From Brevundimonas guildfordensis (GTDB lineage: Bacteria; Pseudomonadota; Alphaproteobacteria; Caulobacterales; Caulobacteraceae): a stretch of 64,000 bases of DNA. Positions within the stretch are counted from its first letter, which is position 1. Every line of letters begins with the position of its first letter. The stretch is taken from the NCBI RefSeq assembly GCF_014836405.1, contig NZ_JACSQU010000002.1:497046-561045 (forward strand). Reading direction: 5' to 3'. The position numbers and the translations under genes are program-made. Under the pieces are notes generated by a model, which saw only the letters and a program-made list of their open reading frames with translations, was not told the DNA's origin and did no database searches. Below are positions 8,926 through 17,199 of the stretch, piece by piece.

Positions 8926-9426
8926 TCAGCGGCACTGTTCCAGGAAGCGGGCGGCGCGGCTTTCAGAGCCCGGTTGGGCCGCCATGACCGCGCGCTGGTC
9001 GTCGTTCCAGACCGCCAGCCAGCCGAGGCGGTCAAAGCGCTGGAAAACCGGATGCGACGCGGGCGCCGTGGCGACCAGATACAGGCCGTCGTGCATGTCC
9101 GAGGGTTCGACCTGGGCGGGGAAGGTCTCGCTGTCGCCCCCCGATTCCACCGTCAGGGAGCGTCGCTGCGGCGCGCGGTCGGTCGCCAGCGACAGGCCGA
9201 TCTTGCCTGATCCCGGGGCGCACATGAGGCTGAGCGGCACGTCGTCGGACTGAGCCATGCCGTAGGACAGGCGCGGTTCGTCCGGATCATCGTTCAGAAA
9301 CCAGTCGTAGCCGGCGACCGGCAGGGGCGCAGCGCTGGTCGCCATAGGCGCGACTGTAGGCGCGCAAGCGCTGAGCGCGGCCGCGCTTGCGAAGGCTGCG
9401 GCGGTCAGCCGGTTAGCGAGGCGCAT
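8926..9426 (-). CDS. Putative lipoprotein, third copy of a tandem paralogous family
   Basis: The 166-residue product starts MRLANRLTAAAFASAAALSA followed by Cys, a lipoprotein signal (LSAC lipobox). The mature part contains GYDWFLNDD, LSLMCAPGSGKIGLSL, SHPVFQRFDRLGWLAVW and a C-terminal FLEQC. The same order of blocks occurs in the two genes just upstream, so all three derive from one ancestor. Two conserved cysteines (in the CAPG block and near the C-terminus) could form a disulfide in the periplasm. The function is unknown. Confidence 0.65.
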   Translation of the reverse strand: MRLANRLTAAAFASAAALSACAPTVAPMATSAAPLPVAGYDWFLNDDPDEPRLSYGMAQSDDVPLSLMCAPGSGKIGLSLATDRAPQRRSLTVESGGDSETFPAQVEPSDMHDGLYLVATAPASHPVFQRFDRLGWLAVWNDDQRAVMAAQPGSESRAARFLEQCR

Positions 9427-9434
9427 ATCGATCC

Positions 9435-9938
9435 CTATCCGGTGCACAGTTCGGCGAACCGGCGCAGTTTGGACAGATTCGCGCGGTCGATTTCCACCGT
9501 CTGGGACTGGTCGCCCAGCGTGAGCGTCAGCCGCCCCGAGGCCAGAAATGCGGCGAAGACGGGATGGTCGGCGCGCACCGCCGCCTCCAGCCGGCCGCGT
9601 CTCGCGCGGGCTTCGACCTCGGCCGAGGCCGCGCCCGAGCGGATCGTGGCGAACCCGTCGGCGCCGGGCGCGTCATGGAAGGCCAGGCGCACGATGCTGG
9701 AGCCTGGCGCGCACTCCAGCGTGGTGCGAAGGCGCGGCGTGTCAGGGATTTCATTGGCCAGGACCAGAGGACCATCGCCGCTGTATAGCGTCCAGGTCCA
9801 GCCTTCGGCTGCGCGCGGCGTTCGCGCGGTCGACGCGGCTTGAGGCCGTTCGGCCGGCGGTTGGGCGCCGCTCTGAGGCCCGGTCTGCACGGCCAGGGCG
9901 ACGAGCATGGCCTGGGACAGGCTGAGCAGTGAGGTCAT
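9435..9938 (-). CDS. Putative exported protein, second copy of the tandem family
   Basis: The 167-residue product has a hydrophobic N-terminus (LLSLSQAMLVALAVQ) likely to direct export, a Pro/Ala/Gln-rich linker, then the shared domain: GWTWTLYSGDG, LECAPGSSIVRLAF, DHPVFAAFLASGRLTLTLGD and RFAELC. It differs from its neighbours in lacking a lipobox. It lies 8 bp upstream of the third copy and 37 bp downstream of the first, so all three are probably one leftward operon. The function is unknown. Confidence 0.65.
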   Translation of the reverse strand: MTSLLSLSQAMLVALAVQTGPQSGAQPPAERPQAASTARTPRAAEGWTWTLYSGDGPLVLANEIPDTPRLRTTLECAPGSSIVRLAFHDAPGADGFATIRSGAASAEVEARARRGRLEAAVRADHPVFAAFLASGRLTLTLGDQSQTVEIDRANLSKLRRFAELCTG

Positions 9939-9975
9939 GTTTCAGCCCCCGCTGAGGAAAACCGGGGGACTGTGA

Positions 9976-10452
9976 TCACGCGTGTCCCGAAGCGCAATAG
10001 CTAAGAAAGCCCTGAACCAGGCGCCGCTCAGCGCGGGTGGCGGTGAGCTGACGGTCGCCTGCCTCGGTCTGGACGGTCATGCGGCCGCCGCTCGCCAGAC
10101 CGGAAAGGGCGCTGTCATTGAGCGGCAGTCGCGTCTCGAACGCCTCGCCGTTGGACAGCGGGTCGATGGGTTGCGGGCCATGAGAGGCCAGGATCAGGCC
10201 GGCGCTGCGCGGCTGGACGTCGCCATAGACGACGGCCGAGCGCTCGCCAGGCTCGCACGTGAGCATCAGGGCCAACTGGTCGGAATTCGGCAGTCCATAG
10301 GCCAGCTTGGCCATCGGCCCTTCGCGCAGCAGATGCCAGCCGGCGACAGCCTCCTCGCCGCTACGGGGCGTGGACGGGGAGTAGGTCGTGGCATGGGCCG
10401 CGACGGCGGCCAGACCCACGGCGGCCAGGATAGGAAGGACAGATTTACGCAT
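9976..10452 (-). CDS. Putative exported protein, first copy of the tandem family
   Basis: The 158-residue product starts MRKSVLPILAAVGLAAVAAH, a Sec-type signal peptide with probable cleavage near AHA. The shared blocks are GWHLLREGP, LALMLTCEPGER, then a LSGLASGGRMTVQT block and FLSYC near the end. It has the same two-cysteine layout as the two following genes. It is the first gene of the set, with a 124-bp gap to flgH. Periplasmic location is inferred and the function is unknown. Confidence 0.65.
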   Translation of the reverse strand: MRKSVLPILAAVGLAAVAAHATTYSPSTPRSGEEAVAGWHLLREGPMAKLAYGLPNSDQLALMLTCEPGERSAVVYGDVQPRSAGLILASHGPQPIDPLSNGEAFETRLPLNDSALSGLASGGRMTVQTEAGDRQLTATRAERRLVQGFLSYCASGHA

Positions 10453-10576
10453 GACAAGCTCACTCGCGTTCGACAGAGCAAACGCGGGTCGCTTGTTAAG
10501 GGTTCACGGCTCCGCTGGATCGCGCGCGATTCAGTGATGGAGTGCGGCTGAAATCACACGTTTCGGTGAACGCGGA

Positions 10577-11299
10577 TCAGAACGGGCTGAACCGCTCGAC
10601 CAGGGATTGGGCGGCGGGCGTCGCCTGCATCCGGCTGATGTCGCCGCGCCCGCCGTAGCTGATGCGCGCCTCGGCGATCTGGCTGTGGCGGATGGTGTTG
10701 GCGCTGGAGATGTCCTCAGGGCGGACGATGCCGGCCACGGTCAGCTCGCGCACCTCGCGGTTGGTGCGCACTTCTTGCCGACCCTGGATGACCAGGTTGC
10801 CGTTGGGCATGACGGCGGTGACGACGGCGGCGACTGTCAGGTTCACCCGCTCCGAACGATTGACGCTGCCCGAACCGTTGGCGTTCACCGCGCCTTCGGT
10901 GCCGATCATGTTGGCGGCGTCGAAGCCGCCAGGGAAGGCGCGGCCCAGGCTGTTCTCCAGACCGAAGAAGTTGGTCACCCCGCCCGAGGCGCTGTTGGTG
11001 CGGTTGCGCTGGGTGGAGTTCTGGGTCTGGGCGCGGTCGTTGATGTCGATGGCGACGGTCAGGATGTCGCCGACGCGGCGCGCCCGCTGGTCGCCGAAGA
11101 AGCTGCGCGAGCCGGTGCGCCACAGGCTGTTGGCGCTGGCCGAGGTCGGCTCGGGCAGATAGGCCTGCTCGATCGGGACCAGGGCCGCCGGATAGCCGAT
11201 GGGCGCCAGTTCCGGACCCTTCACCGCCTCGATGGCGGTGGAGCAGGCGGCCAGCGAAAGCGCGGACAGGGACAGGGCGATGAGGGGCAGGGTGCGCAT
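10577..11299 (-). CDS. flgH: Flagellar L-ring protein FlgH
   Basis: The 240-residue lipoprotein starts MRTLPLIALSLSALSLAACS (lipobox LAAC). FlgH builds the outer-membrane L ring around the flagellar rod. Family features are SLWRTGSRSFFGDQRARRVG, ILTVAIDINDRAQTQN, an Asn/Gly-rich middle and VIQGRQEVRTNREVREL, followed by the conserved end GIVRPEDI, ARISYGGRG. It is the last gene of the leftward flgF-flgG-flgA-flgH operon, 14 bp after flgA. Confidence 0.96.
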   Translation of the reverse strand: MRTLPLIALSLSALSLAACSTAIEAVKGPELAPIGYPAALVPIEQAYLPEPTSASANSLWRTGSRSFFGDQRARRVGDILTVAIDINDRAQTQNSTQRNRTNSASGGVTNFFGLENSLGRAFPGGFDAANMIGTEGAVNANGSGSVNRSERVNLTVAAVVTAVMPNGNLVIQGRQEVRTNREVRELTVAGIVRPEDISSANTIRHSQIAEARISYGGRGDISRMQATPAAQSLVERFSPF

Positions 11300-11313
11300 G
11301 ATGTCTCTCTCGC

Positions 11314-12099
11314 TTAGCGGGCGGCGAACTGTTGGGGGTTGCGGCGGGCCATCTGGGCGGCGGGTCCGGCGACGGCCCGGCCGGGGGCCACGGCCACGGC
11401 GTCGATGGTGCGGTTGGACTGCACGTTCAGGATCGGCACGGCCTCGCCTGCCGAGGCGTTGCGTGTCGCCTTGCCGGTGACGGTCAGTTCGACGCCGTCG
11501 CTCAGATAGGCGACCTCGACCATGTCGTTGCGGGCGATGACCTGGGGCGAGGCCAGGTCGCGCTGGGCCACGGGCGAGCCGGCGCGCAGGGCGCGCTTGG
11601 CCTGAAGGCCGATGACCGCTTCGGCGTCCTGGGGCGCTCCGGCGCTGGCCAGGTGCGACTGGACCGAAGCCCAGATGACGTCCTCGGGCTGGATGACCTC
11701 GCCGGCGGCCAGGCTTCGGGCGTAGGTCAGGACCTCGACGCTGGCGCTGGCGCGCGCCGCCACGCTGGCGATGGCGGGACGGGCCGAGGCTTCAGCCGAC
11801 ACGGCGCCGCCTTCGCGCACCACGATGCGGCGCAGGCCGGCGGGGTTGCTCCATTCCAGCCCGGCGCGCCGGGCCGCGATCTGCACCTGGGAGGCTTCCA
11901 GCACGGCGGTGGCGCCGGCGCGGCGGCCCACCACGACATCGGCGGCGCCGCCGGCGTTGTCGAACAGGTCGCCCAGGGTGATGCGGCCGTCATCGTCGAC
12001 CGGATCGGGCAGCAGACTGACCGGCCCGGCCAGCGCCGGGACGGCGAGGGCGGTCAGGGCGGCGGCCAGGACGGGGGCGAGGATCAGGACGCGCTTCAT
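11314..12099 (-). CDS. flgA: Flagellar basal body P-ring formation protein FlgA
   Basis: The 261-residue product has a signal peptide (MKRVLILAPVLAAALTALAV...ALA) and acts in the periplasm as a chaperone for P-ring assembly. The C-terminal SAF-type domain includes RSLAAGEVIQPEDVIWA, KRALRAGSPVAQRDL and MVEVAYLSDGVELTVTGKA. It is longer than enterobacterial FlgA (about 220), as is usual in this lineage. It lies 3 bp after flgG and 14 bp before flgH. Confidence 0.92.
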   Translation of the reverse strand: MKRVLILAPVLAAALTALAVPALAGPVSLLPDPVDDDGRITLGDLFDNAGGAADVVVGRRAGATAVLEASQVQIAARRAGLEWSNPAGLRRIVVREGGAVSAEASARPAIASVAARASASVEVLTYARSLAAGEVIQPEDVIWASVQSHLASAGAPQDAEAVIGLQAKRALRAGSPVAQRDLASPQVIARNDMVEVAYLSDGVELTVTGKATRNASAGEAVPILNVQSNRTIDAVAVAPGRAVAGPAAQMARRNPQQFAAR

Positions 12100-12102
12100 G
12101 GC

Positions 12103-12891
12103 TTAGCTCTTCACCTGGGCGGTGACGGCCAGCATGTCGTCGGCGGTGGTGATGACCTTGGAGTTCATCTCATAGGCGCGCTGGGCCACGATCAGGGCGG
12201 TGATTTCGCTGACGGCGTCGACGTTCGAGGCCTCGGTGTAGTGCTGCAGCAAATTGCCGTAGCCGACCTCGCCCGGCACGCCGATCGTGGCGGGGCCCGA
12301 GGCCGCCGTCTCCAGCAGCAGGTTGTCGCCGATGGCTTCCAGCCCGGCTTCGTTGAAGAAGGTCGCCAGCTCCAGCTGGCCCACGACCTGCGGTTCGGGC
12401 TCGCCCTGGGTGGTGACCTGGACCTGGCCCGACTTGGAGATGGTGACGTCCAGCGCGTCCTGCGGAATGGCGATGGCGGGCTCGACCGCATAGCCGTCGT
12501 CGGTCACCAGCTGGCCTTCGCCGTTGATGGTGAAGTTGCCGGCCCGGGTATAGGCCAGCTCGCCCGACGGCATGGTGATCTGGAAATAGCCCTTGCCCTG
12601 GATGGCGATGTCGTAGGTGTTGCCGGTGCGGTTGGGGCTGCCCTGTTCGGTGATGCGGTAGACGCTGCCCGCCTTGACGCCCGAGCCGATCTGGATGCCG
12701 GTCGGCACCACGGTGCCCTGCGACGAGGACTGGGCCCCCATGCGCTCGACGTTCTGGTACAGCAGGTCCTGGAACTCGGCCCGCTGACGCTTGAAGCCGA
12801 CCGTGTTCATGTTGGCGATGTTGTTGGAGATGACCTCCACGTTCAGCTGCTGGGCGGCCATGCCGGTGGCGGCGGTGCGAAGCGCGCGCAT
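12103..12891 (-). CDS. flgG: Flagellar distal rod protein FlgG
   Basis: The 262-residue protein starts MRALRTAATGMAAQQLNVEV, then ISNNIANMNTVGFKRQRAEF, the N-terminal rod/hook signature. TYDIAIQGKGYFQI and AYTRAGNFTINGEGQLVT lie in the central part, and VDAVSEITALIVAQRAYEMN forms the conserved C-terminal helix. It assembles the distal rod through type III export, so it has no Sec signal. It lies between flgF (17 bp upstream) and flgA. Confidence 0.97.
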   Translation of the reverse strand: MRALRTAATGMAAQQLNVEVISNNIANMNTVGFKRQRAEFQDLLYQNVERMGAQSSSQGTVVPTGIQIGSGVKAGSVYRITEQGSPNRTGNTYDIAIQGKGYFQITMPSGELAYTRAGNFTINGEGQLVTDDGYAVEPAIAIPQDALDVTISKSGQVQVTTQGEPEPQVVGQLELATFFNEAGLEAIGDNLLLETAASGPATIGVPGEVGYGNLLQHYTEASNVDAVSEITALIVAQRAYEMNSKVITTADDMLAVTAQVKS

Positions 12892-12908
12892 GTCTCAGCT
12901 CTCCCTTA

Positions 12909-13643
12909 CTAAACCCGGCCGAGCCGCTCGACCGAGCGGCGCGACAGGTCGTTGTTGTTCTCGATCATCTTGGTCACGCGCTCATAGGCGCGGTTGATCT
13001 CGATGAGATTGGTGATTTCGACCAGGGTGTTGACGTTGGAACCTTCCAGCATCCCCTGACGGATCTGGGCGTCGGTCGCGTCCATCGGCTGGGCGTTGGA
13101 CGTGTTGCGGTAGAGGCCGTCGCCGGACTTCTGCAGCACCGACAGGGCGTCGAAGCGCACCACGGTCAGGCGGCCGACAGGCTGGCCTTCCTGGCTGACC
13201 GTGCCGTCGTGGGCGACGCTGGCTGGGCCGCGCTGCGGGTCCAGCACCAACTCGGCGCCGTCGGCCAGGACGGGCAGGCCCTGCTTGGTCGTCAGTCGGC
13301 CTTCCGGATCGGTGACGAAGGCGCCGTTGCGGGTGTAGGCGGGGCCGGTCGGGGTCTGCACCGTGAAGAAGGCGCCCTCGCCTTCGATGGCGAAGTCCAG
13401 GTCGCGGCCCGTCTGCTTCAGAGACCCTTGGCCGAAGTCGCGGCCGACGCCCTTGTCCAGCACGAAACTGGCCGAGGGGCGGATGGCGTCGTTGCGGGCG
13501 CGCTGGCCGATCTCGGTCCCGACCATCAGCTGTTCGACCTTGAAGCCGGTGGTGTCGGCGTTGGCGACGTTGTTGGCCACGATGTCCAGCTCGCGGCGAA
13601 GCGTCATCTGACGTGACAATCCGATATAGGCGGCGTTTTCCAC
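12909..13643 (-). CDS. flgF: Flagellar proximal rod protein FlgF
   Basis: The 244-residue product starts VENAAYIGLSRQMTLRRELD, then IVANNVANADTTGFKVEQ. The GTG at 13643 is chosen because AAAGGAG lies just upstream and the conserved N-terminus begins there; a longer frame to 13790 would run through the sigma54 promoter. Features include DLDFAIEGEGAFFTV, AYTRNGAFVTDPEGRLTT and a C-terminal NTLVEITNLIEINRAYE. It is the first gene of the flgFGAH operon. Confidence 0.96.
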   Translation of the reverse strand: MENAAYIGLSRQMTLRRELDIVANNVANADTTGFKVEQLMVGTEIGQRARNDAIRPSASFVLDKGVGRDFGQGSLKQTGRDLDFAIEGEGAFFTVQTPTGPAYTRNGAFVTDPEGRLTTKQGLPVLADGAELVLDPQRGPASVAHDGTVSQEGQPVGRLTVVRFDALSVLQKSGDGLYRNTSNAQPMDATDAQIRQGMLEGSNVNTLVEITNLIEINRAYERVTKMIENNNDLSRRSVERLGRV

Positions 13644-13670
13644 GAGCGGGCTCCTTTCGCCCTTTCCCGT

Positions 13671-13687
13671 CGCAACGACCGTGCCAA
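13671..13687 (-). promoter_or_regulatory. Sigma54-type promoter for flgF
   Basis: On the minus strand the sequence TTGGCACGGTCGTTGCG fits the sigma54 consensus TGGCAC-N5-TTGC with both GG and GC elements intact. It lies 28 bp upstream of the flgF start, a normal distance. In Caulobacter such rod genes are class III, RpoN-dependent and FlbD-activated; that regulation is inferred here. Confidence 0.8.
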
Positions 13688-13760
13688 CAGGGTTAATGCC
13701 CGTGGAGTGGCGGTTTGAGCGGTTCTGCGTCCTGCGGCGCCCGGCAGGATTTGCCGATCG

Positions 13761-13776
13761 TAAACGCCTCGTTAAC
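13761..13776 (+). promoter_or_regulatory. CtrA-like binding site upstream of fliL
   Basis: TAAA-N7-TTAAC matches the CtrA consensus TTAA-N7-TTAAC at 8 of 9 positions and lies 47 bp before the fliL start. In Caulobacter the fliLM promoter is a CtrA-controlled class II promoter, so the match is in the expected place. Confidence 0.65.
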
Positions 13777-13822
13777 CAAAACAGGGCCACACCCGGCAGG
13801 TGAGGATCGGGGCGGCTTGGGC

Positions 13823-14482
13823 ATGCTGAAACTGAAGCTGGGCAAGAAGAAGAGCGAGGCGCCGGCCAGCGACGACGCGAACCTGCCCGCCGTAAGCGAG
13901 GCCGCGCCGGGCGCCGAAGGCGAAGACGGCGCCGCAGAGGCTCCGGCCAAGAAGAAGATCCCCCTGCTGTTCATCATCATTCCGGCCGCCCTGGTGGTGC
14001 TGGGCGGCGGCGGCGCGACCGCCTTCATGCTGATGAAGCCCAAGTCCGCCGAGGCTGCGGGCGATCACGCGGCGCCGGCCAAGGAAGAAAAGAAAAAGGA
14101 CGGCGGCGGTCACGGCGGCGCCAAGGAAGGCGAGGCGGCCCCGCCCGGCGGCGGCAAGATCGCGGCCGGTCCCGACGGCGTGACCTTCTACACTCTGCCG
14201 GACATGATCGTGAACATTCAGTCCACGGGCGGACGTCCGACCTATCTGAAGCTGCGGCTGACGCTGGAGATGAAGGACGCCTCGCTCGCCTCGCACCTTC
14301 AGGCCGAGGCGCCGCGCATGCAGGACATGTTCCAGGGCTTCCTGCGCGAGCTGCGGCCCGAAGACCTGGCAGGGTCGGCCGGGTCGTATCAGCTGCGCGC
14401 CGAGATCCTGCGCCGGGTCAATCTGATCGCCGCGCCGGGCAAGGTCGACGCCGTGCTGATTGAAGAAATGCTCGTGCAGTAA
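13823..14482 (+). CDS. fliL: Flagellar basal body-associated protein FliL
   Basis: The 219-residue product starts MLKLKLGKKKSEAPASDD. A transmembrane helix near residues 45-68 (PLLFIIIPAALVVLGGGG) follows a cytoplasmic acidic/Lys-rich N-terminus. The periplasmic part has a Lys/Gly/His-rich linker and then the FliL domain (FYTLPDMIVNIQS, PTYLKLRLTLEM). FliL supports stator function at the motor. The start at 13823 is chosen for the conserved MLKLKLGKK. The stop overlaps the fliM start (TAATG). Confidence 0.93.
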   Translation: MLKLKLGKKKSEAPASDDANLPAVSEAAPGAEGEDGAAEAPAKKKIPLLFIIIPAALVVLGGGGATAFMLMKPKSAEAAGDHAAPAKEEKKKDGGGHGGAKEGEAAPPGGGKIAAGPDGVTFYTLPDMIVNIQSTGGRPTYLKLRLTLEMKDASLASHLQAEAPRMQDMFQGFLRELRPEDLAGSAGSYQLRAEILRRVNLIAAPGKVDAVLIEEMLVQ

Positions 14483-15552
14483 TGAGCGACACCCTGGCGC
14501 CCGACACCGAACTGGACCCCTTCGGCGGCGAAGCCGACCTGGGCGCCGACCTGGGCGCGGGTCTGTCCGAGCGCGTGCTGAACCAGGATGAGATCGACAG
14601 CCTGCTGGGCTTCGACATGGGCGGCGGCGACGATGACGAGCGCAGCGGCATCCGCGCCATCATCAACTCGGCCCTGGTCTCGTACGAGCGCCTGCCGATG
14701 CTCGAAATCGTCTTCGACCGCCTGGTGCGGCTGATGACGACCAGCCTTCGCAACTTCACCTCCGACAACGTCGAGGTCAGCCTCGACACCATCAGCTCGA
14801 TCCGCTTCGGCGACTATCTGAACTCCATCCCGCTCCCCGCCATCCTGGCGGTGTTCCGGGCCGAGGAGCTGGACAATTACGGCCTGCTGACGGTCGATTC
14901 CAACCTCATCTACTCGATCGTCGACGTCCTGCTGGGCGGGCGGCGCGGCACGGCGGCCCTGCGCATCGAGGGGCGGCCCTACACCACGATCGAGCGGGCG
15001 CTGGTGCAGCGCATGGTCGAGGTCATCCTCAACGACGCGCGCCAGGCGTTCGAGCCGCTGACCCCCGTCCACTTCAATCTGGACCGGCTGGAGACCAATC
15101 CGCGCTTCGCCGCCATCGCGCGTCCGGCCAACGCCGCCATCCTGGTGAAACTGCGCATCGACATGGAAGACCGCGGCGGCCGGGTCGAGCTGCTGCTGCC
15201 CTATTCGACGCTGGAGCCCATCCGCAAGATGCTGCTGCAGCAGTTCATGGGCGAGAAATTCGGGCGCGACAACATCTGGGAAGGCCACCTGGCCACCGAG
15301 CTCTGGACCACCGAGACCGAGGTGCGCTGCGTGCTGGACGAGCAGCAGATGCCCCTGTCCAGGGTGCTGGACCTGAAGGTCGGCGACACCCTGATGCTGA
15401 ACGTGAGCCCTGAGTCCGAAGTGTCGGTGCGGGCCGGGTCCATTCCGCTGACCACCGGCAAGATGGGGCGCAGGGGCCAGCACATCGCCGTCCGCGTCGA
15501 AGGCCCCATCAGCACCGACGCCGCCGCCCGTATCGCCAGAGGGAACAGCTGA
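14482..15552 (+). CDS. fliM: Flagellar motor switch protein FliM
   Basis: The 356-residue switch component carries the N-terminal CheY-P docking motif LNQDEIDSLLGF at residues about 34-45. The middle CheC-like domain follows (LPMLEIVFDRLVRLMTTSLR, SNLIYSIVDVLLGG), and the C-terminal SpoA domain includes LDLKVGDTLMLN. It forms the C ring with FliG and FliN and sets rotation direction. It starts on the fliL stop codon and is followed 1 bp later by the next gene. Confidence 0.97.
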   Translation: MSDTLAPDTELDPFGGEADLGADLGAGLSERVLNQDEIDSLLGFDMGGGDDDERSGIRAIINSALVSYERLPMLEIVFDRLVRLMTTSLRNFTSDNVEVSLDTISSIRFGDYLNSIPLPAILAVFRAEELDNYGLLTVDSNLIYSIVDVLLGGRRGTAALRIEGRPYTTIERALVQRMVEVILNDARQAFEPLTPVHFNLDRLETNPRFAAIARPANAAILVKLRIDMEDRGGRVELLLPYSTLEPIRKMLLQQFMGEKFGRDNIWEGHLATELWTTETEVRCVLDEQQMPLSRVLDLKVGDTLMLNVSPESEVSVRAGSIPLTTGKMGRRGQHIAVRVEGPISTDAAARIARGNS

Positions 15553-15553
15553 C

Positions 15554-16162
15554 ATGACCGGCATCATCCTCGACTCCATCCTCATGCTGCTGCTGGTCGC
15601 CGCCATCGGCTACGGCATCAAGCTGGAGAAGAAGCTCAAAACCCTGCGCGAGGGTCAGCTGGCCTTCGCCGCCGCCGTGACCGAGCTGAACAGCGCCGCC
15701 GGACGCGCCGAACAGGCTCTGGCCACCCTGCGCGCCTCGGGCCAGGAGACGGACCTGCTGCACGACCGCATCCTCAAGGCCCGCGCCGTGAAGCAGGAAC
15801 TGGAAGTGCTGATCGCCCGCGCGCCTTCACGTCCCGCCGACAGCCGCATCGAAACGCGCGAGGACGAGCGTCGCGCCGCCGCCCGCGCGCAGGCCGCCAT
15901 TGAGCCGGCGCTCGAGGCCGAGCCCGTCCGCACCTCGTCGGTCGCGCCCTTGCTGGACGACGAGGCGCGCGCCCGCCGCATGGCCTCGCTGATGGAGCGC
16001 ATCGAGGGCGCCCGCGCGGTGATGAAGGCGCCGTCGCCCAAGCCCGCGCCTGCGGCGGAACGCGCCTCGCCTGTGATGCAGGCCCTGGCCGCTAACCATG
16101 CTGCGCAACAGAGCCTAAACCGCGCCCGCCGTAGTCTGGACGACGACCTTTTCGCTGCTTGA
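15554..16162 (+). CDS. DUF6468-type membrane protein downstream of fliM (PflI-like)
   Basis: The 202-residue product starts MTGIILDSILMLLLVAAIGY, a single membrane anchor. A coiled-coil-like region (KLEKKLKTLREGQLAFAAAV, RILKARAVKQELEVLIA) and an Ala/Pro/Arg-rich tail follow. In Caulobacter the gene after fliL-fliM encodes PflI, a bitopic protein for flagellum positioning. Position and topology agree, but I cannot confirm orthology from sequence alone. It starts 1 bp after the fliM stop, so it belongs to the same transcript. Confidence 0.6.
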   Translation: MTGIILDSILMLLLVAAIGYGIKLEKKLKTLREGQLAFAAAVTELNSAAGRAEQALATLRASGQETDLLHDRILKARAVKQELEVLIARAPSRPADSRIETREDERRAAARAQAAIEPALEAEPVRTSSVAPLLDDEARARRMASLMERIEGARAVMKAPSPKPAPAAERASPVMQALAANHAAQQSLNRARRSLDDDLFAA

Positions 16163-16242
16163 TGTTTGCCCCCATGCCTGACGCGCGGCGTCAGGCGACT
16201 TGAGGGGCGATGATGTTGCGCCGCCTTTTTCGAGTTTGACCG

Positions 16243-17133
16243 ATGAGCAAGCTGCCCCGCCTTCTGCCCCTGATCGCCGTCGCCATCGGCGGCGTCGTGG
16301 CCGTGCGCGCCGCGGGCGTGGCGCCTGAGCTGTTTCAGGGCGCGACCGCCTGGGCTCAGGAAGCCGTCGCCGCAGACGGCGAGGGGGCCAAGCCCGAGCC
16401 CAAGCCCGCCCCGGCCGTCTGCGCCCTGACGCCCGAGCAACTGGCCCAGCAGGCGGGCATTTCCCCGGCCGAGCTGCGCATCATCCAGTCGCTGTCCAAG
16501 CGCCGCGACGCGCTGGATGCGCGCGACGCCGACTTCGCCACCACCCTGCCGCTGATGGTGGCCGCCGAGCAGAAGCTGGACGCCAAGCTGCAGGCTCTGG
16601 AGGCGCTCAAGGGCGAGATCGGCGCCCTGGTGGGCCAGGTCGACGAGAAGGAAAAGGCCGAGGCCGACCGCCTGGTCGCCGTCTACTCCGCCATGCGGCC
16701 CAAGGAGGCCGCGGCCGTCTTCGCCACTCTGGATGACAGCGTGCGCCTGCCGGTCGCCTCGGCCATGCGCCCGCGCACCCTGGCCGCCATCATGGCGCAG
16801 ATGCAGCCCGCCGCCGCGCGCGAGCTGACCGAAAAGCTGGCTAAGCGCTTCCAGGCCCAGCAGTACGCCGCCCGCGCCGCCGCCGCCTCGGCCCCTGCGG
16901 AAACGACGCCGGCGCCGATCCCAGCCGCCCAACCGGCGGCCGCGCCCGCGCCCGCGCCCGCTCGCGCCGCGCAGCAAACCGCGCCGCGTCGCGCGCCGAC
17001 GCCGGCCGCCAACCGCCCCGCCGCCCGCCCGGCGACGCAACCTGCCGCCGCTTCGCCCGCCGAGGCCGGCCCGCGCCCCTATGCGGCGGCCGAAGGCGAG
17101 GCCCCGGCGACGCCGCGTCAGTCGGTGCAATAG
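16243..17133 (+). CDS. MotE family flagellar protein
   Basis: The 296-residue product has an N-terminal membrane or signal segment (LPLIAVAIGGVVAVRAAGVA), a helical coiled-coil region (residues about 75-145) and an MgtE-N-like domain (YSAMRPKEAAAVFATLDD, ASAMRPRTLAAIMAQMQP, AARELTEKLA). The tail is long and rich in Pro and Ala. MotE proteins act as periplasmic chaperones for MotC in alphaproteobacteria. Its place at the end of the fliL-fliM gene set supports the assignment. The function is inferred from the family. Confidence 0.75.
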   Translation: MSKLPRLLPLIAVAIGGVVAVRAAGVAPELFQGATAWAQEAVAADGEGAKPEPKPAPAVCALTPEQLAQQAGISPAELRIIQSLSKRRDALDARDADFATTLPLMVAAEQKLDAKLQALEALKGEIGALVGQVDEKEKAEADRLVAVYSAMRPKEAAAVFATLDDSVRLPVASAMRPRTLAAIMAQMQPAAARELTEKLAKRFQAQQYAARAAAASAPAETTPAPIPAAQPAAAPAPAPARAAQQTAPRRAPTPAANRPAARPATQPAAASPAEAGPRPYAAAEGEAPATPRQSVQ

Positions 17134-17199
17134 GCGACGGTTGTCGGCCCGGCCTTGCACGGCTATTCAGCCCGCTTCGATTTTTCGCGAGACCTTCCC

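Noticed and set aside
11332..12912. 526-codon open frame on the plus strand across flgA and flgG
   Set aside because: It lies antisense to two clear flagellar genes and has a Gly/Asp/His-rich composition typical of reverse frames in GC-rich genes.
13690..13760. Possible second CtrA site near GGTTAATGCCC
   Set aside because: Only one TTAA half is present and the matching half at the 7-base spacing is missing.
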